Below are positions 11,530 through 20,809 of a stretch of DNA of 64,000 bases, one piece after another (positions within the stretch are counted from its first letter, which is position 1; every line of letters starts with the position of its first letter). The DNA is from Takakia lepidozioides. Taxonomy: Eukaryota; Streptophyta; Takakiopsida; Takakiales; Takakiaceae. The notes beneath the pieces were generated by a model that saw nothing but the letters and a program-made list of their open reading frames with translations, was not told where the DNA came from and did no database searches. The stretch spans positions 48,467,053 through 48,531,052 of the forward strand of contig CM060732.1 in NCBI GenBank assembly GCA_030704615.1. The letters run 5' to 3'. A program made the translations under genes and the position numbers.

Positions 11530-11640
11530 CTGCTGCCCCATCATGGTAGTGCAGGCCACATGGGATTCCTGTAGTCAGCTCCTTTGAACCCTGGACCTGT
11601 GGAACAGTATTCAGTGCTGTATCCAACTGGACTACCTGAT
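11530..11640 (-). mobile_element. SINE family A, degraded tRNA-like head
   Basis: Minus strand carries GTAGTCCAGTTGGATACAGC and GGGTTCAAAGGAGC, a diverged A-box/B-box pair matching the head at 11310-11230. Confidence 0.5.
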
Positions 11641-11775
11641 ATCATTCCATGTGCAATTGGCCTTCAATGATGGTGTTCAACAACTAGCGCTGTGGACTAC
11701 TAGTGGCGACTTTGGGAACAATGTTCAAATTTTACAAAAACTTCAACGTTTATTGGCTCTCTTGTAGAGAGAGAC

Positions 11776-11928
11776 TTTGCATCATGTTGAAGTCAACGGA
11801 GAAAATGTGGTCAATGGACCTTACACCGTGTCAAGCCAGCGATTGGTGTGTTGTGCTGAGTCATGCCCTTTACTCTCACCTCCTCTTATGTTTTGCCAAT
11901 GCAAGAGAGCCCATCGCCATTTTAGGCT
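11776..11928 (+). repeat. diverged direct repeat, copy 2
   Basis: Second copy of the 10846-10997 unit; shares AGAAAATGTGGTCAA, CTTACAC.GTGTCAAG, GTGTTGTGCTGAGTCATGCC and GCAAGAGAGCCCAT. Copy-to-copy identity looks around 80 percent by eye. Confidence 0.7.
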
Positions 11929-12130
11929 TGTTTCATTTTGATTGGAAAGATGCGGCACACATGGCATAGTACTTTTGCCGGATTTAAAGAGCTTGGCTCC
12001 TCTGGCCTTGTCATATCCTCCCCACCTTGTCTTATCCAGGATTCACTATTATATACAATAGAATGTGAGAGAGATTGAAGAGATTGCAATTGGAGATTTT
12101 TTTGGGAACTCGGAACGAGGCACTAGGTAT

Positions 12131-12352
12131 GGACCAGTGTTGTGTGGGTACCCGCTTAGGCGGGTTGGAACCGGCGGTTCATGGGAACTGGTACTGGAAC
12201 CGGAACCGGGAGAGCATGGACGAGCCGGTTCCAGAACCGGAACCGGCGGGTTCGGGTTTTTCCAAGAAACGGCTTGGAACTGGAACCGGGGGGTCAGTGG
12301 CGGTTCCAGATCCGGTTCCCGCACTATGGTTTTTTTTTTTTTTTTTTTTTTT
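12131..12352. repeat. GGAACC-rich low-complexity block ending in a T23 run
   Basis: From 12167 to 12320 the motif GGAACC/GGTTCC (often within CCGGAACCGG) recurs about ten times on both strands, giving many local self-complementary stretches. It ends at a run of 23 T (12330-12352). The left edge CAGTGTTGTGTGGGTACCCG looks like a hAT-type terminus, but I found no matching right end. Confidence 0.6.
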
Positions 12353-12470
12353 CTCTCCCGTGATCTGTCGTCTCTCACGCGCGATCTGCTGCAGTAGCGC
12401 GACTTCAGCGCGGGGGAGGGTTTGGTTTTCTTGCTTTTGTGGTCTCGCAGTTTGTGAGATGTTTGTCCAT
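12353..12470. repeat. short dispersed repeat, copy 1 (with 14560-14660)
   Basis: After the T run both sites read CGTCTCTCAC...GC(A)GTAGCGCGA..TCA(A)CGCGGGGGAGGG. Nature unknown; it could be the start of a shared non-autonomous element. Confidence 0.5.
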
Positions 12471-12713
12471 TTCCAGTTGTGACACTTCTCGCGGTGTCAT
12501 TAGTGTTGTTTGTGTAGGGATACGTTACAAGAGGGTTGACTGCTTCTGTGCGTGGGTCCGGGGTTGAATGTTGGACTAGGTGTTATGGAAAAAGGCATGG
12601 AGCATTTGTAGAAGGGAGGAAGAATGAGAGTGGGAAGAAGATGTAGGTAGGTCTGCAGGGTGTTGGATTGTGAAAGAATGGCATCAGCTGGCAGAGGATC
12701 CGAGCGTTGGGAA

Positions 12714-14095
12714 AGCAGGTGTTCCTGCGGATGGCTGTATATACGCTAGGAAGGGCAGCCTGCGTTTGCCGGAAGTGGCATTATGCAATTCGCAGCCCGC
12801 CTCTTTGGCGCAATGCTTGCTTGAAGACCTGGCAGACATGCTCTACACTGCTCTATCAATACACCAAAAGTAACATTTTGTTGCACATATGTGGCCTAAG
12901 GCAGGAAGTGGTCTTTGCCCCACAGAGGAAAAAAGTCCTTGGAAGGCAGAGCAAGGAGTTTGTTGAGTTGAACCCACTCTCTTCCTCCGTCCCTTCTGAT
13001 TGTTGTAGTCAAGGTAGCGTTGTCTTACATGCCTAACTCAAAAACAGGATTGTCTGAGATGAGCAGAAGGGACAACATTTTTGCAGAGATTGTTATAGAT
13101 TCCATTGTGTCATTGTGCAATAGCTTATCAGGACTGGCTATGATGACGCACGTTACAGGTTGGGAGGAGAATGAACGCATTGTGCAGAAAATTTACGGTG
13201 GTTCATGGCGTGCCATGTGGCAGCACCGGCCCCGCCTACGATTTGATGGTATGTTGCTCATTTGATGGTATGCGTCAAATGCTAGAGAGGAGAAAGGAGG
13301 TGCTCGACAACTCCTTGCCATGGACATTTACTTGAAGCACCCTTGAGGGCAGGATGCTCATCCTGTGCAAGCCAGTTGCAACGTTTCAGCCCACCAGGAA
13401 TAAGACCCAGGCCCAAATTGAAAACACTCAGCCAGTAGAAATATGGTGACACAAACATTGCTCAAGAAAGGATAGAATCCATCCCAACCTGAGTTGCAGT
13501 AGCCTCCACTTTGGTGTTATGGTTTGTGGCTGGGTTTGACATTGTAATAACACTCTAACTTGCAACACATGCAAAATACAGGGTTGTGGTTGCAGTGCCA
13601 GCCACACTGTTGAGAAAAATGGGCATAGAGAGAAGAAGAGAGGCAGAAGGGATGGAAGAGGATATTGAAGGACATTGTCAATGTACTCATAAGACAATGT
13701 TTGCCTCAACCTTACCATGCGCCCAGTTTGGGTAGAACAAGAGGGAACAGTCACTACCTTCCCCCCAGTAGTGGGACTGTGTCATGTGGACAGAGACAGA
13801 CAGACACATATACAAGTTAATTGAAGTATAAAAGCAAGCAACAATCCAAAGGACTTGTCCCGTGATGGCCTGGTTGTCTTTCTGATGAATTGTTGGTGTG
13901 GTAATGTTTGGGGTGTGGTAATGTTGCAGGGCTTTATGTGAGCCGCAACACGTATGTGCGTGCTAGGATTGCCGAGTGGAGGATCACCAACCCCGTGCAC
14001 TTGGTACCTACCCCTCCCTCTCTGTCCACACTGCTGTGGATACTTGCTAGTAGATAAATTCTTGTAAACCATCACATCCTAAGAGCCCCAACCCT
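12714..14095 (+). pseudogene. F-box protein of FBXO9/Hrt3 type, decayed
   Basis: F-box proteins of this type recruit substrates to SCF ubiquitin ligases. Three pieces in order: 12714-~12866 with the F-box second half ([28 protein letters not shown]); 13158-13250 with GGSWRAMWQHRPRLRFDG, between AG at 13157 and donor GTATGT; and from 13930 [19 protein letters not shown] and NPVHLV, whose acceptor phase restores DGLYV. Damage: the LPxE start of the F-box is out of frame with the rest, residues before GRAAC are missing, and after NPVHLV the expected YYRY..FF sequence is lost through frameshifts and stops by ~14095. The domain order matches FBXO9-like proteins of plants; a functional product is unlikely. 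Confidence 0.7.
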
Positions 14096-14559
14096 GAAGA
14101 GTATGTAATCACATGATGTTGTTTTTGAGAGACAGGGGAGAGAGAAGATGGAACACAGAGAGATATGGAAAGAAAGAGTGAAGGAGGAGAGTACAAGCAA
14201 AGGTTTGGTCCTTGTGAGGGTAATGGGGGGAAAGTGTGTACGGCAACTGTGGTCTTGATTTTGCCAATAATAGGAGAAGCGTGCTGTCTTTGTGTGTAAG
14301 CAGGTGTGCTACTTCAGATACATCCGGTTCTATGTGGCATTGTAAGTGTTATTTGTTGACAGTGGTATGGCCGCCAGTAACAGGTTATGTTGGGATACTG
14401 TTGTCAGCAGGTATGAGCAGAAGTTTATAATGGTCAAGGAATTGGTCTCTGAAACCAAGTCCCCGAAATGCCCGTCCTCGGGAACGCCCATGTAACATTC
14501 AAAAGGCCCGAGAGGGGCAGAGCAGATGTAGGGAGGAGGAGATAGTAGCGTAGGCAGCA

Positions 14560-14660
14560 TGGTTTTGTTTTTTTGTTTTTTTTTTCCCCACGTTGTATCG
14601 TCTCTCACCTCCTCCTACTACAGCAGCGCGAGCATCAACGCGGGGGAGGGAGCAGCACAC
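14560..14660. repeat. short dispersed repeat, copy 2
   Basis: T-rich run followed by the same CGTCTCTCAC...CGCGGGGGAGGG block as at 12353-12470. Confidence 0.5.
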
Positions 14661-14828
14661 CAGCGCCGGGTATGAGTACGAGGGAGGGAGCAGCGCAGTC
14701 AGCACAACCTCCGTGGAGGTTACCCCTCCTTCTTTTTTTTTTGGTCCTTTCATGGCAAAATTGTGCAGCCGAGAAGCTTGTGCTAGGGCCTTTAGCCCTT
14801 CCTCTCTCTCTCTTTTTTCTTACTGTAG

Positions 14829-14942
14829 CCAATGCCTTGTGTTAGCATTAGGAGATGTGAAAATGATCAATGTACATGCTCTCTTGGCTGGTCTACTGTT
14901 GCCAATGGCTTATGATAGCATTAGGAAATCTGAAAGAGGTCT
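14829..14942 (+). repeat. two diverged ~70-bp tandem units
   Basis: GCCAATG(C/G)CTT(G/A)TG(T/A)TAGCATTAGGA appears twice about 70 bp apart. No coding meaning recognised. Confidence 0.45.
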
Positions 14943-15149
14943 ACCTAGTGTGCATTTGATTGCCACTCATGACACCTGAAAACTGAATTTCCACATTTGA
15001 GGATCTGTCATGGTGTCTAAAGGGGCTGAATGACTAAAATGACCTATTTTACATTTATATATATGTGTTCTACTTTGAATGTATGAGTGTTTGTGCCACC
15101 CAAGAGCTTGGATTGGGAATAATTTGATTCAGGGAGTGTATCCAGCCAT

Positions 15150-15647
15150 TTGCATCGTATGGAACCCAATATCTTTGAAGAACTGGAGAGAGGTGTTGTT
15201 CATGACACCAATATCAACAATGCGGGAGCTATGGAAGCTTGCCCTACGCAATGTGCATTGTCTTCTTCATCAATTCCTCTCACTTCAGTGGTCGGTGGGT
15301 CTTCCACAATATCACAGTATTCAAGCAGCTCAATGTCCGAGGAAGAGCAGTTTTCCATCCTAAGCAAACAACGTGATTTTTGGAAACCTTACAATCGCAC
15401 TGCTTCATCATGGGCATTTTATGCAGTTGGCAACGCGGGTCCAGTATATGCAATACACCCGCAGTATATGAGGTGTGTGTTTTGTTATCCTGCTCTTGTG
15501 TTTGAAAAGATGTCAGGATGTATGACTTACAACAAAGACCATGGAAACTCTGTTCTTCACAAGCATGTGAATCAGAAACATGGGGCTTTGGTTAGTAAGT
15601 GGATTGAAATGAAAAAAAATGGGTCGGCTCGTAGACCTGCGAAGTAG
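15150..15647 (+). CDS. BED-type zinc-finger ORF, probably transposon-derived
   Basis: Open frame of 165 residues. A Ser-rich N-terminus (~residues 40-70) is followed by SSWAFYAVGN, then CVFC and HKHVNQKH, a C-x2-C...H-x3-H arrangement with aromatic residues ahead of it, as in BED fingers of hAT-type transposases and of proteins derived from them. It ends in a basic tail (KKNGSARRPAK) and TAG at 15647. There is no transposase core after it; an LTR fragment follows ~110 bp downstream and an FCP1-like pseudogene after that. It could be the first exon of the FCP1-like gene or an unrelated transposon relic. Start codon uncertain. Confidence 0.45.
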   Translation: MHRMEPNIFEELERGVVHDTNINNAGAMEACPTQCALSSSSIPLTSVVGGSSTISQYSSSSMSEEEQFSILSKQRDFWKPYNRTASSWAFYAVGNAGPVYAIHPQYMRCVFCYPALVFEKMSGCMTYNKDHGNSVLHKHVNQKHGALVSKWIEMKKNGSARRPAK

Positions 15648-15759
15648 AGGCTTGGTGGTATGTGAAATCGACCAGGGAGCAGCTGAGCAGCCACAGTCTC
15701 GACCCTCCCTAGTACCTTGCAAACTTCAGGGAAAGGCCTTGGACATCTTACTTTCATGC

Positions 15760-16104
15760 CCTACGTACTGGAAGCTGAACTAAAGTACTAAGACTCGAAA
15801 CAAAAGTAGCTTGGACTTGTGTTGGCGAGAATGAAGAGTGACCAGTCTCGTCTCCTATATATACTGGCTACTAGGAAGTTCCCTAAGAAGCTTCCCCAAT
15901 GGAGGTTTCTTGATGGAGAAGTTTCCTCCAAATGAAGCTTCATGAGCAGTTTCCCAAGTTACTCTCGGTAATTTGGTAAACTCCCGGTAACTTGGTAACT
16001 AATGATAAATCATGGTAGTTAAATCATGGTAACTTTCGATAACATGGTAACTTGGTAACTTCTGGTATTTACTCCTAGTAAGTTCCTCGGGGCTATGTCC
16101 GTGA
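15760..16104 (-). repeat. truncated gypsy LTR (same family as 32403-33079)
   Basis: In reverse it starts TGTCACGGACATAGCCCCGA at 16104 and follows the LTR at 32403: repeated GGTAACTT blocks, CTTCCTAGTAGCCAGTATAT with a TATA motif, and CTAAGTACTTT near its end. The 3' portion of the LTR is missing, so this is a truncated or solo LTR. It separates the BED-finger ORF from the FCP1-like remnant. Confidence 0.75.
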
Positions 16105-16189
16105 CATGCTCTATCAAACTTCATGGAATGTGGAGTTTCGAATGACTAGTATGTTTTCTGTTCAGTTGTTCTGACATAAGCTTTATTCT

Positions 16190-17372
16190 TGACAGAATCT
16201 ATTAAGCCAATGCCATCAGATGGATCATTATTCCCTTATTTCTTGCGAGACATGAGTTGCCTTACAGCCGAAGAATCGCGTGAGGACCTCCTCTGCGGGT
16301 CAGAAAAAGTTAATCATTCTCAATGTTGTTGGTTTACTGTGTTATAAACCAAAAGCAGTGGGAGCCCAGAGGCTCAAGGAACGATTCTCTTGGGCAAGGA
16401 TCCCCTACAATTGGGACAATGTCATTGTTCGGCCTAGTCTTTTTTGAGCTCGCCCTAAAACACTTCTATGTGGGCATCTGGTCTTGCGGCGTCCAGCACA
16501 TGGTCGAGGCCCTTTTGAGATTTTTTCTACCCAATGACATTGTTAAGAAATTGGTGTTTATCTGGTGTGGGGATACTTGCACTCAAACACCAGACTATAT
16601 CTCTCCTCTAGTTCATTTCGTTCTTAAAGATCATTGCTCTCTGGGCGTACTTTGCAAAGACCTCTAAGCACTACAGTAAGAAAGGCCAGACCCTCCTGAT
16701 TGACGACGAGCCTTCAAAGGCTCTAAGGAACCCAGTGAACACTGTTTTTTCCCAAAGTCTCTTGATGGCACCCTGACACCAGTCATCAAGGATGGTAGCA
16801 CCTTTGCAGAGGATCTTGTTGATGTCCTGTGGCCATTCCTCTCTGACATGATTTCCTCGCTGACTGTGGAAGAGTACATGGAGGAGAACTATTCCAAGTG
16901 TCATAATGTCCAGAAGCCTATTGATAGTACTCACTCTGATTGGAACCGGCTAGGGAGATATGCAAATCCCCTAGGGATATCTGACCCTATGATTTACTTG
17001 GGTATGTATCCCCTCATCTAATCTCCCGATAATCTCTGTTTGTATATTCTCTATCTTTCTAGTTTCCGTTTTCTCGCCTGTCTTAATTTTGTCGATATTC
17101 TGTGAACACTTTGGCTTCCTCATGTATTCAGAATAGCGACTTCACATTTTATTTGACAGGTGAAGGATACGACGAGAGGTCTCCCGTCCTCAGGTTTGAC
17201 GTAATTTTCTGATTTTAGTATTTGTTTCGTGCAGTGAAACCAAAGACTCGGAAACGAAAATCAAGAAGGAACAAGGGTGCAAGTCGATCCGGAAAGGCCC
17301 TGGAGCTGAAGTGGAGGTACAAGAGCCTTTCGTCAGCCGAAGACGGTGGATGCAGAAAAAAAACGTTATGAT
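16190..17372 (+). pseudogene. FCP1/NIF-type HAD phosphatase-like gene, frameshifted
   Basis: The FCP1 homology domain is a HAD-fold phosphatase, typically acting on the RNA polymerase II tail. The sequence reads in three frames in turn: KKLIILNVVGLLCYKP and YNWDNVIVRPSLF (16302-16447); FYVGIWSCGVQHMVEALLRF, LVFIWCGDTCTQTPDYIS (16448-~16640); LWAYFAKTSKHYSKKGQTLL, IDDEPSKALRNP (~16640-16740); then LDGTLTPVIKDGSTFAEDL and VEEYMEENYSKC to a donor GTATGT at ~17002. A basic tail exon (VKPKTRKRKSRRNKG) is at ~17235-17372. At least three frameshifts, and the catalytic DxDx(T/V) position reads LNVVG, lacking the first Asp, so it is dead. The IDDEP motif is still recognisable. Confidence 0.7.
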
Positions 17373-18345
17373 GTACCCCGCAGAAATCCCAGGGATGCCA
17401 GAAATGCCATAGATTCCCCGGGTGTGTCCTAATGTTCGGATGATACTCCGCAGTCTGTTCGAAATTATCCTAGGTTACCAAGAGCATAGATTTTTTACCC
17501 TATAGTAGTGACATTTCAATTCAGTGCAATTTTGCACTTTCATTTTTTTATACTTCGACACTGAACATTGGTCACTTGTGTAATGTTTTGTTCACATATT
17601 GAATGGAATGTTGGATCTAAAGCCACGTGCGTGTGTCTCGATTAATATTTCTACATATTGAAAAATGTCTCGTATCTTGACACTCTTGAGGACGGGAGGT
17701 CTCCCGTGCTTCAATACACTCATGAAAATTTATTATGCAAGTTGTTATTAAGGCTCTCCACTTTCTCTTCTCATAGTAGTCACTCTTGAGGACGGGAGGT
17801 CTCCCGTGCCTCAATATACTGTGCAGGTTTCTTTTTGCCTGGATTCTATTTATGGATTATTTTATTTTATTTTGATTATATCCCGATGCATACGGCTGCT
17901 GTCTGCCTATTTCCTCATAATATATTGTCACTGTTGAGGACGGGAGGTCTCCCTTGCCTCAATATACTGCGAAAGTTTGTTTGTGGTTGTATTCGGAGTA
18001 TATTGAGGCACGGGAGGCCAACCCGTCCTCAATATTATACTCCGAATGTTGGCAGATTTTGTGGGCGGATTTTATCTTTGGACGGATTTTATCTGTGGAA
18101 AGTTTTTTTCATACTTAGAGGCATACCGTTGTCCACAAAATATTTGTCACTCTTTAGGACGGGAGCTCTCATGTGCCTCAATATTCTCCGATTGTTTTTT
18201 TGTTCGTGGAATTTATTTATGGAAAGTAGTTTTTAGTAGTATACTGATTGAATGTAGTATATCCAATTTTTCGGGTTTTAGTTCTCTATGTTCTTGCATT
18301 CCCTGTTGACATATATGGTGGACATGTGGCGACGGGAGATCTCCA
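17171..18345. repeat. array of palindrome-bearing repeats
   Basis: A 29-bp near-perfect hairpin sequence, TTGAGGACGGGAGGTCTCCC + GTGCCTCAA, occurs at 17686-17714, 17786-17814, 17934-17962 and 18153-18181 (the last diverged), in the opposite orientation at 18003-18032, with partial copies at 17171-17193 and 18328-18345. Most copies are preceded by (T)GTCACT(C/G)TT and followed by TATACT. Between some copies longer homology is visible (TTCTATTTATGGA, ATACCG/ATACGG...), suggesting a ~75-170 bp unit. Non-coding. Confidence 0.8.
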
Positions 18346-18359
18346 TTCATCTATTAAAT

Positions 18360-19304
18360 ATATTTATATGTTTTATTTAATTGTTTTTAAATTATCCTTT
18401 GCTTTGTCTTGCCCTTTAAGTGGTTAGCTTATAATGAACTTAGTGGAATGTGCCAATGATGACTAGCTCCTCTCATGCTGATTTGCCAGATTCCATTGCA
18501 TCCATTGTTTCTTCAAGAGCATCATTAGTCCATTGAGCCCCTTTTTCGGATGTTCTTGGATTGAGTTCTCTTGGAAATGGACTTTCTAGTTGTTGTTTGT
18601 TCAATTAGCTGGGATTGAGCATCAACTTCAGTAGGGTTGTTTGAACAAGAGGGTCTGCTAAGCCTCTTCGACTGCGGAGTCTTCTAATGGATTGATCTAC
18701 TTGAGGAAGAGGGTCTATGACAGAACTAGATCTACGTCTAACCATTTTGCTGAGATTTGTTTATGAAAACCTACTTTTTGAGTCTTCTACGTACTGTTGG
18801 TATTCTAGACCTATAAACAAAGACTTATCATATTAGATTATGCAATCTAAATGACAACCCTAACCCTAATCCAAGCACTTCAACTAGATATTCACCTGCG
18901 AGGTTTGGGAATGACAATCAACTTCACTGGCCACTCCAAACCATGATCATTGTACCACTATGCCAAGTTGATTCCTTTGGGCTTCTCCCCAATATAAGGT
19001 GCTTTTCCTGCTGAACTGGAATGTCGGTGGCGTACCCAACTCTCTACAAACTACAATAGGTGATTGTGAAGTTGTTGGGCATATCTCTTATAATCCTCAT
19101 CTCCCTCTATAAACTCATGAAATAGCTTGAACTTGTCCCACTCCGAATCTTCTTGCTGACCCTCATATTTTGTCACACCTTTTGGAACCCATCTGTGCAC
19201 TACAACAATTCTCTTCCCATCTCACACTCTCTTGTCACTCCGTTTCCACTCAAAATAAGCATACTACTTGCTAAAATGCCTATTCACTAGAACATCAACT
19301 GGAT
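18360..19304. other. no recognisable gene
   Basis: AT-rich sequence without recognisable coding or structural features, ending at the target duplication of the SINE that follows. Confidence 0.4.
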
Positions 19305-19317
19305 TGTCCCCTTGTAG

Positions 19318-19491
19318 ACAACCAGTGCATGTAGCCCAGTGGTAATGGGCACATACCACGTTGGATATGGTTCAAACCACCGTCTGGTGTGTCATGAAGG
19401 TGTCCACCTTCCTGCCTGGAAGGCAATAGCCCTTCGGGGTCAAGTGACACCATAAGTTACGCTCCCTTCGGGAGGCGTCATACTTTCTTTT
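19318..19491 (+). mobile_element. SINE family B, full-length copy 1
   Basis: tRNA-derived head with A box TAGCCCAGTGG and B box GGTTCAAACC, body with GTGTGTCATGAAGGTGT, AGCCCTTCGGGG and TTACGCTCCCTTCGGGAGGC, and a short pyrimidine-rich end (CATACTTTCTTTTTT). Flanked by a 13-bp target duplication with one mismatch (TTGTCCCCTTGTA at 19305-19317, TTGTCCCGTTGTA at 19492-19504). Same family as 32475-32668. Confidence 0.85.
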
Positions 19492-19504
19492 TTGTCCCGT
19501 TGTA

Positions 19505-20084
19505 TATGGATGCTACCACTTGAACTAGAGCTTGTAGCCATGACCTTTCAAGAATGTGCAAGTGAAAGAATGACTAAAATGTGGAAGCAAGAAATGAACA
19601 CAAGACATGAGCAACAAAGAAAACATGCGAGAATGAAGAAGCGGGAAAAATGGATAATCGTACTAGTTCAAATATAATATCATCATGTATACTACATATT
19701 GCCATTCAAACCTATGCTTTTTATGCACTTGTTTGATTTCAAAAACGAACAAAAAAAGGTGCAAGGCGGGAAAAAAGACACCTATAATCGTTCAACTCAC
19801 TAGCATATGTCGATTGTGCGGTCATAGGTTACAAGTCATCCATCCATACAACTGTGAATGTTTTTTCATCGGTTGACCAGCAGATTGTCCGGGTATGCGG
19901 TAATAGGTCATACCCTATGCCAATAATGCACTTTGTAATGTTATATGTTGCCACATCACACCTACCAATACTTCAATTTTAGCCTCCATGAGTCACTAGA
20001 TGTGGATTTCCATTTGTCAGATCATATTTTACTAGCAAATGGATGGTATCGCACAATTCAACTGCGATATATATATATATATAT
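19505..20084. other. no recognisable gene
   Basis: Short open frames only. A TA-dinucleotide run is at ~20070-20087. Confidence 0.35.
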
Positions 20085-20224
20085 ATAAGAGTGTCCAGTC
20101 TCGCCTCCTATATATACTGGCTACTAAGAAGCTTCCCCAAGAAGCTTCCCCTATGGAGGTTTCTTGATGGAGAAGCTTCTTTAAACAAAAGAGGTATCTT
20201 GATGGAGAAGTTTCCTCCAAAAGA

Positions 20225-20245
<21 letters not shown>
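20085..20245 (-). repeat. gypsy LTR fragment
   Basis: Shares CCAGTCTCGCCTCCTATATA, CTGGCTACTA and GAAGCTTCCCC/GGAGAAGTTTCCTCCAAA with the LTRs at 15760-16104 and 32403-33079. Bounded by TA-dinucleotide runs on both sides; one internal segment is duplicated (CTTGATGGAGAAG twice). Confidence 0.65.
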
Positions 20246-20255
<10 letters not shown>

Positions 20256-20392
20256 ATAATTCAAAGGGGAGGGAGCCTTGTAAATCGTATTAAGAAAGGT
20301 GTCCTGGAAAAATTAATCAGGACAAAAGGCCATAAGGATATTTTAGCATTTGTAGCCACGCTTTTCAAAAACAAATAAAATTAATAATAATA

Positions 20393-20440
20393 ATAGACGC
20401 CTCCCCAAGGGAGCGGAAATTATGTTGCACCACAAGGGCT
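20393..20440 (-). mobile_element. SINE family B, 3' fragment
   Basis: AGACGCCTCCCCAAGGGAGC followed by TGCACCACAAGGGCTACTG resembles the end of SINE family B in reverse (GGGAGGCGTC; AGTAGCCCTTCGGGG). Short and diverged. Confidence 0.4.
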
Positions 20441-20809
20441 ACTGAACAAATACACTACCTTGGCAATTTCGACACAAATTTTAATATTTCAAATATTGTT
20501 GAAAATTTTGGAAATTTATTTTGTGAAATTAAATAACTTTGTGAATGAATCTCCAGACTATAGACAAGCTGGTGTAATTTGGACATGTCCGTATATTCCT
20601 CATTGCATACAGTCCAATGGAACCCACATTGAATTGTTTGAAAGCTCACTAACACTTCTTCATAAATAAACATGTCGAAATGTTGATGCTATTGGATTTT
20701 CGGGCACAAAGGTCTACTGTGGAGCATGGAGCAGAGCTGGCATGAGTTTTTTAAAGATCCCTCACATTTGTGGGAGAACCGCAATTGCAAGGTGGGGCTT
20801 TTTTAATGT

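Noticed and set aside
17171-18345. CRISPR array
   Set aside because: Repeats are palindromic and regularly recurring, but spacing is uneven, one is inverted, flanks are related to each other, and this is plant DNA.
20060-20260. TA-dinucleotide runs as a regulatory site
   Set aside because: Simple microsatellites bordering an LTR fragment; no sign of function.
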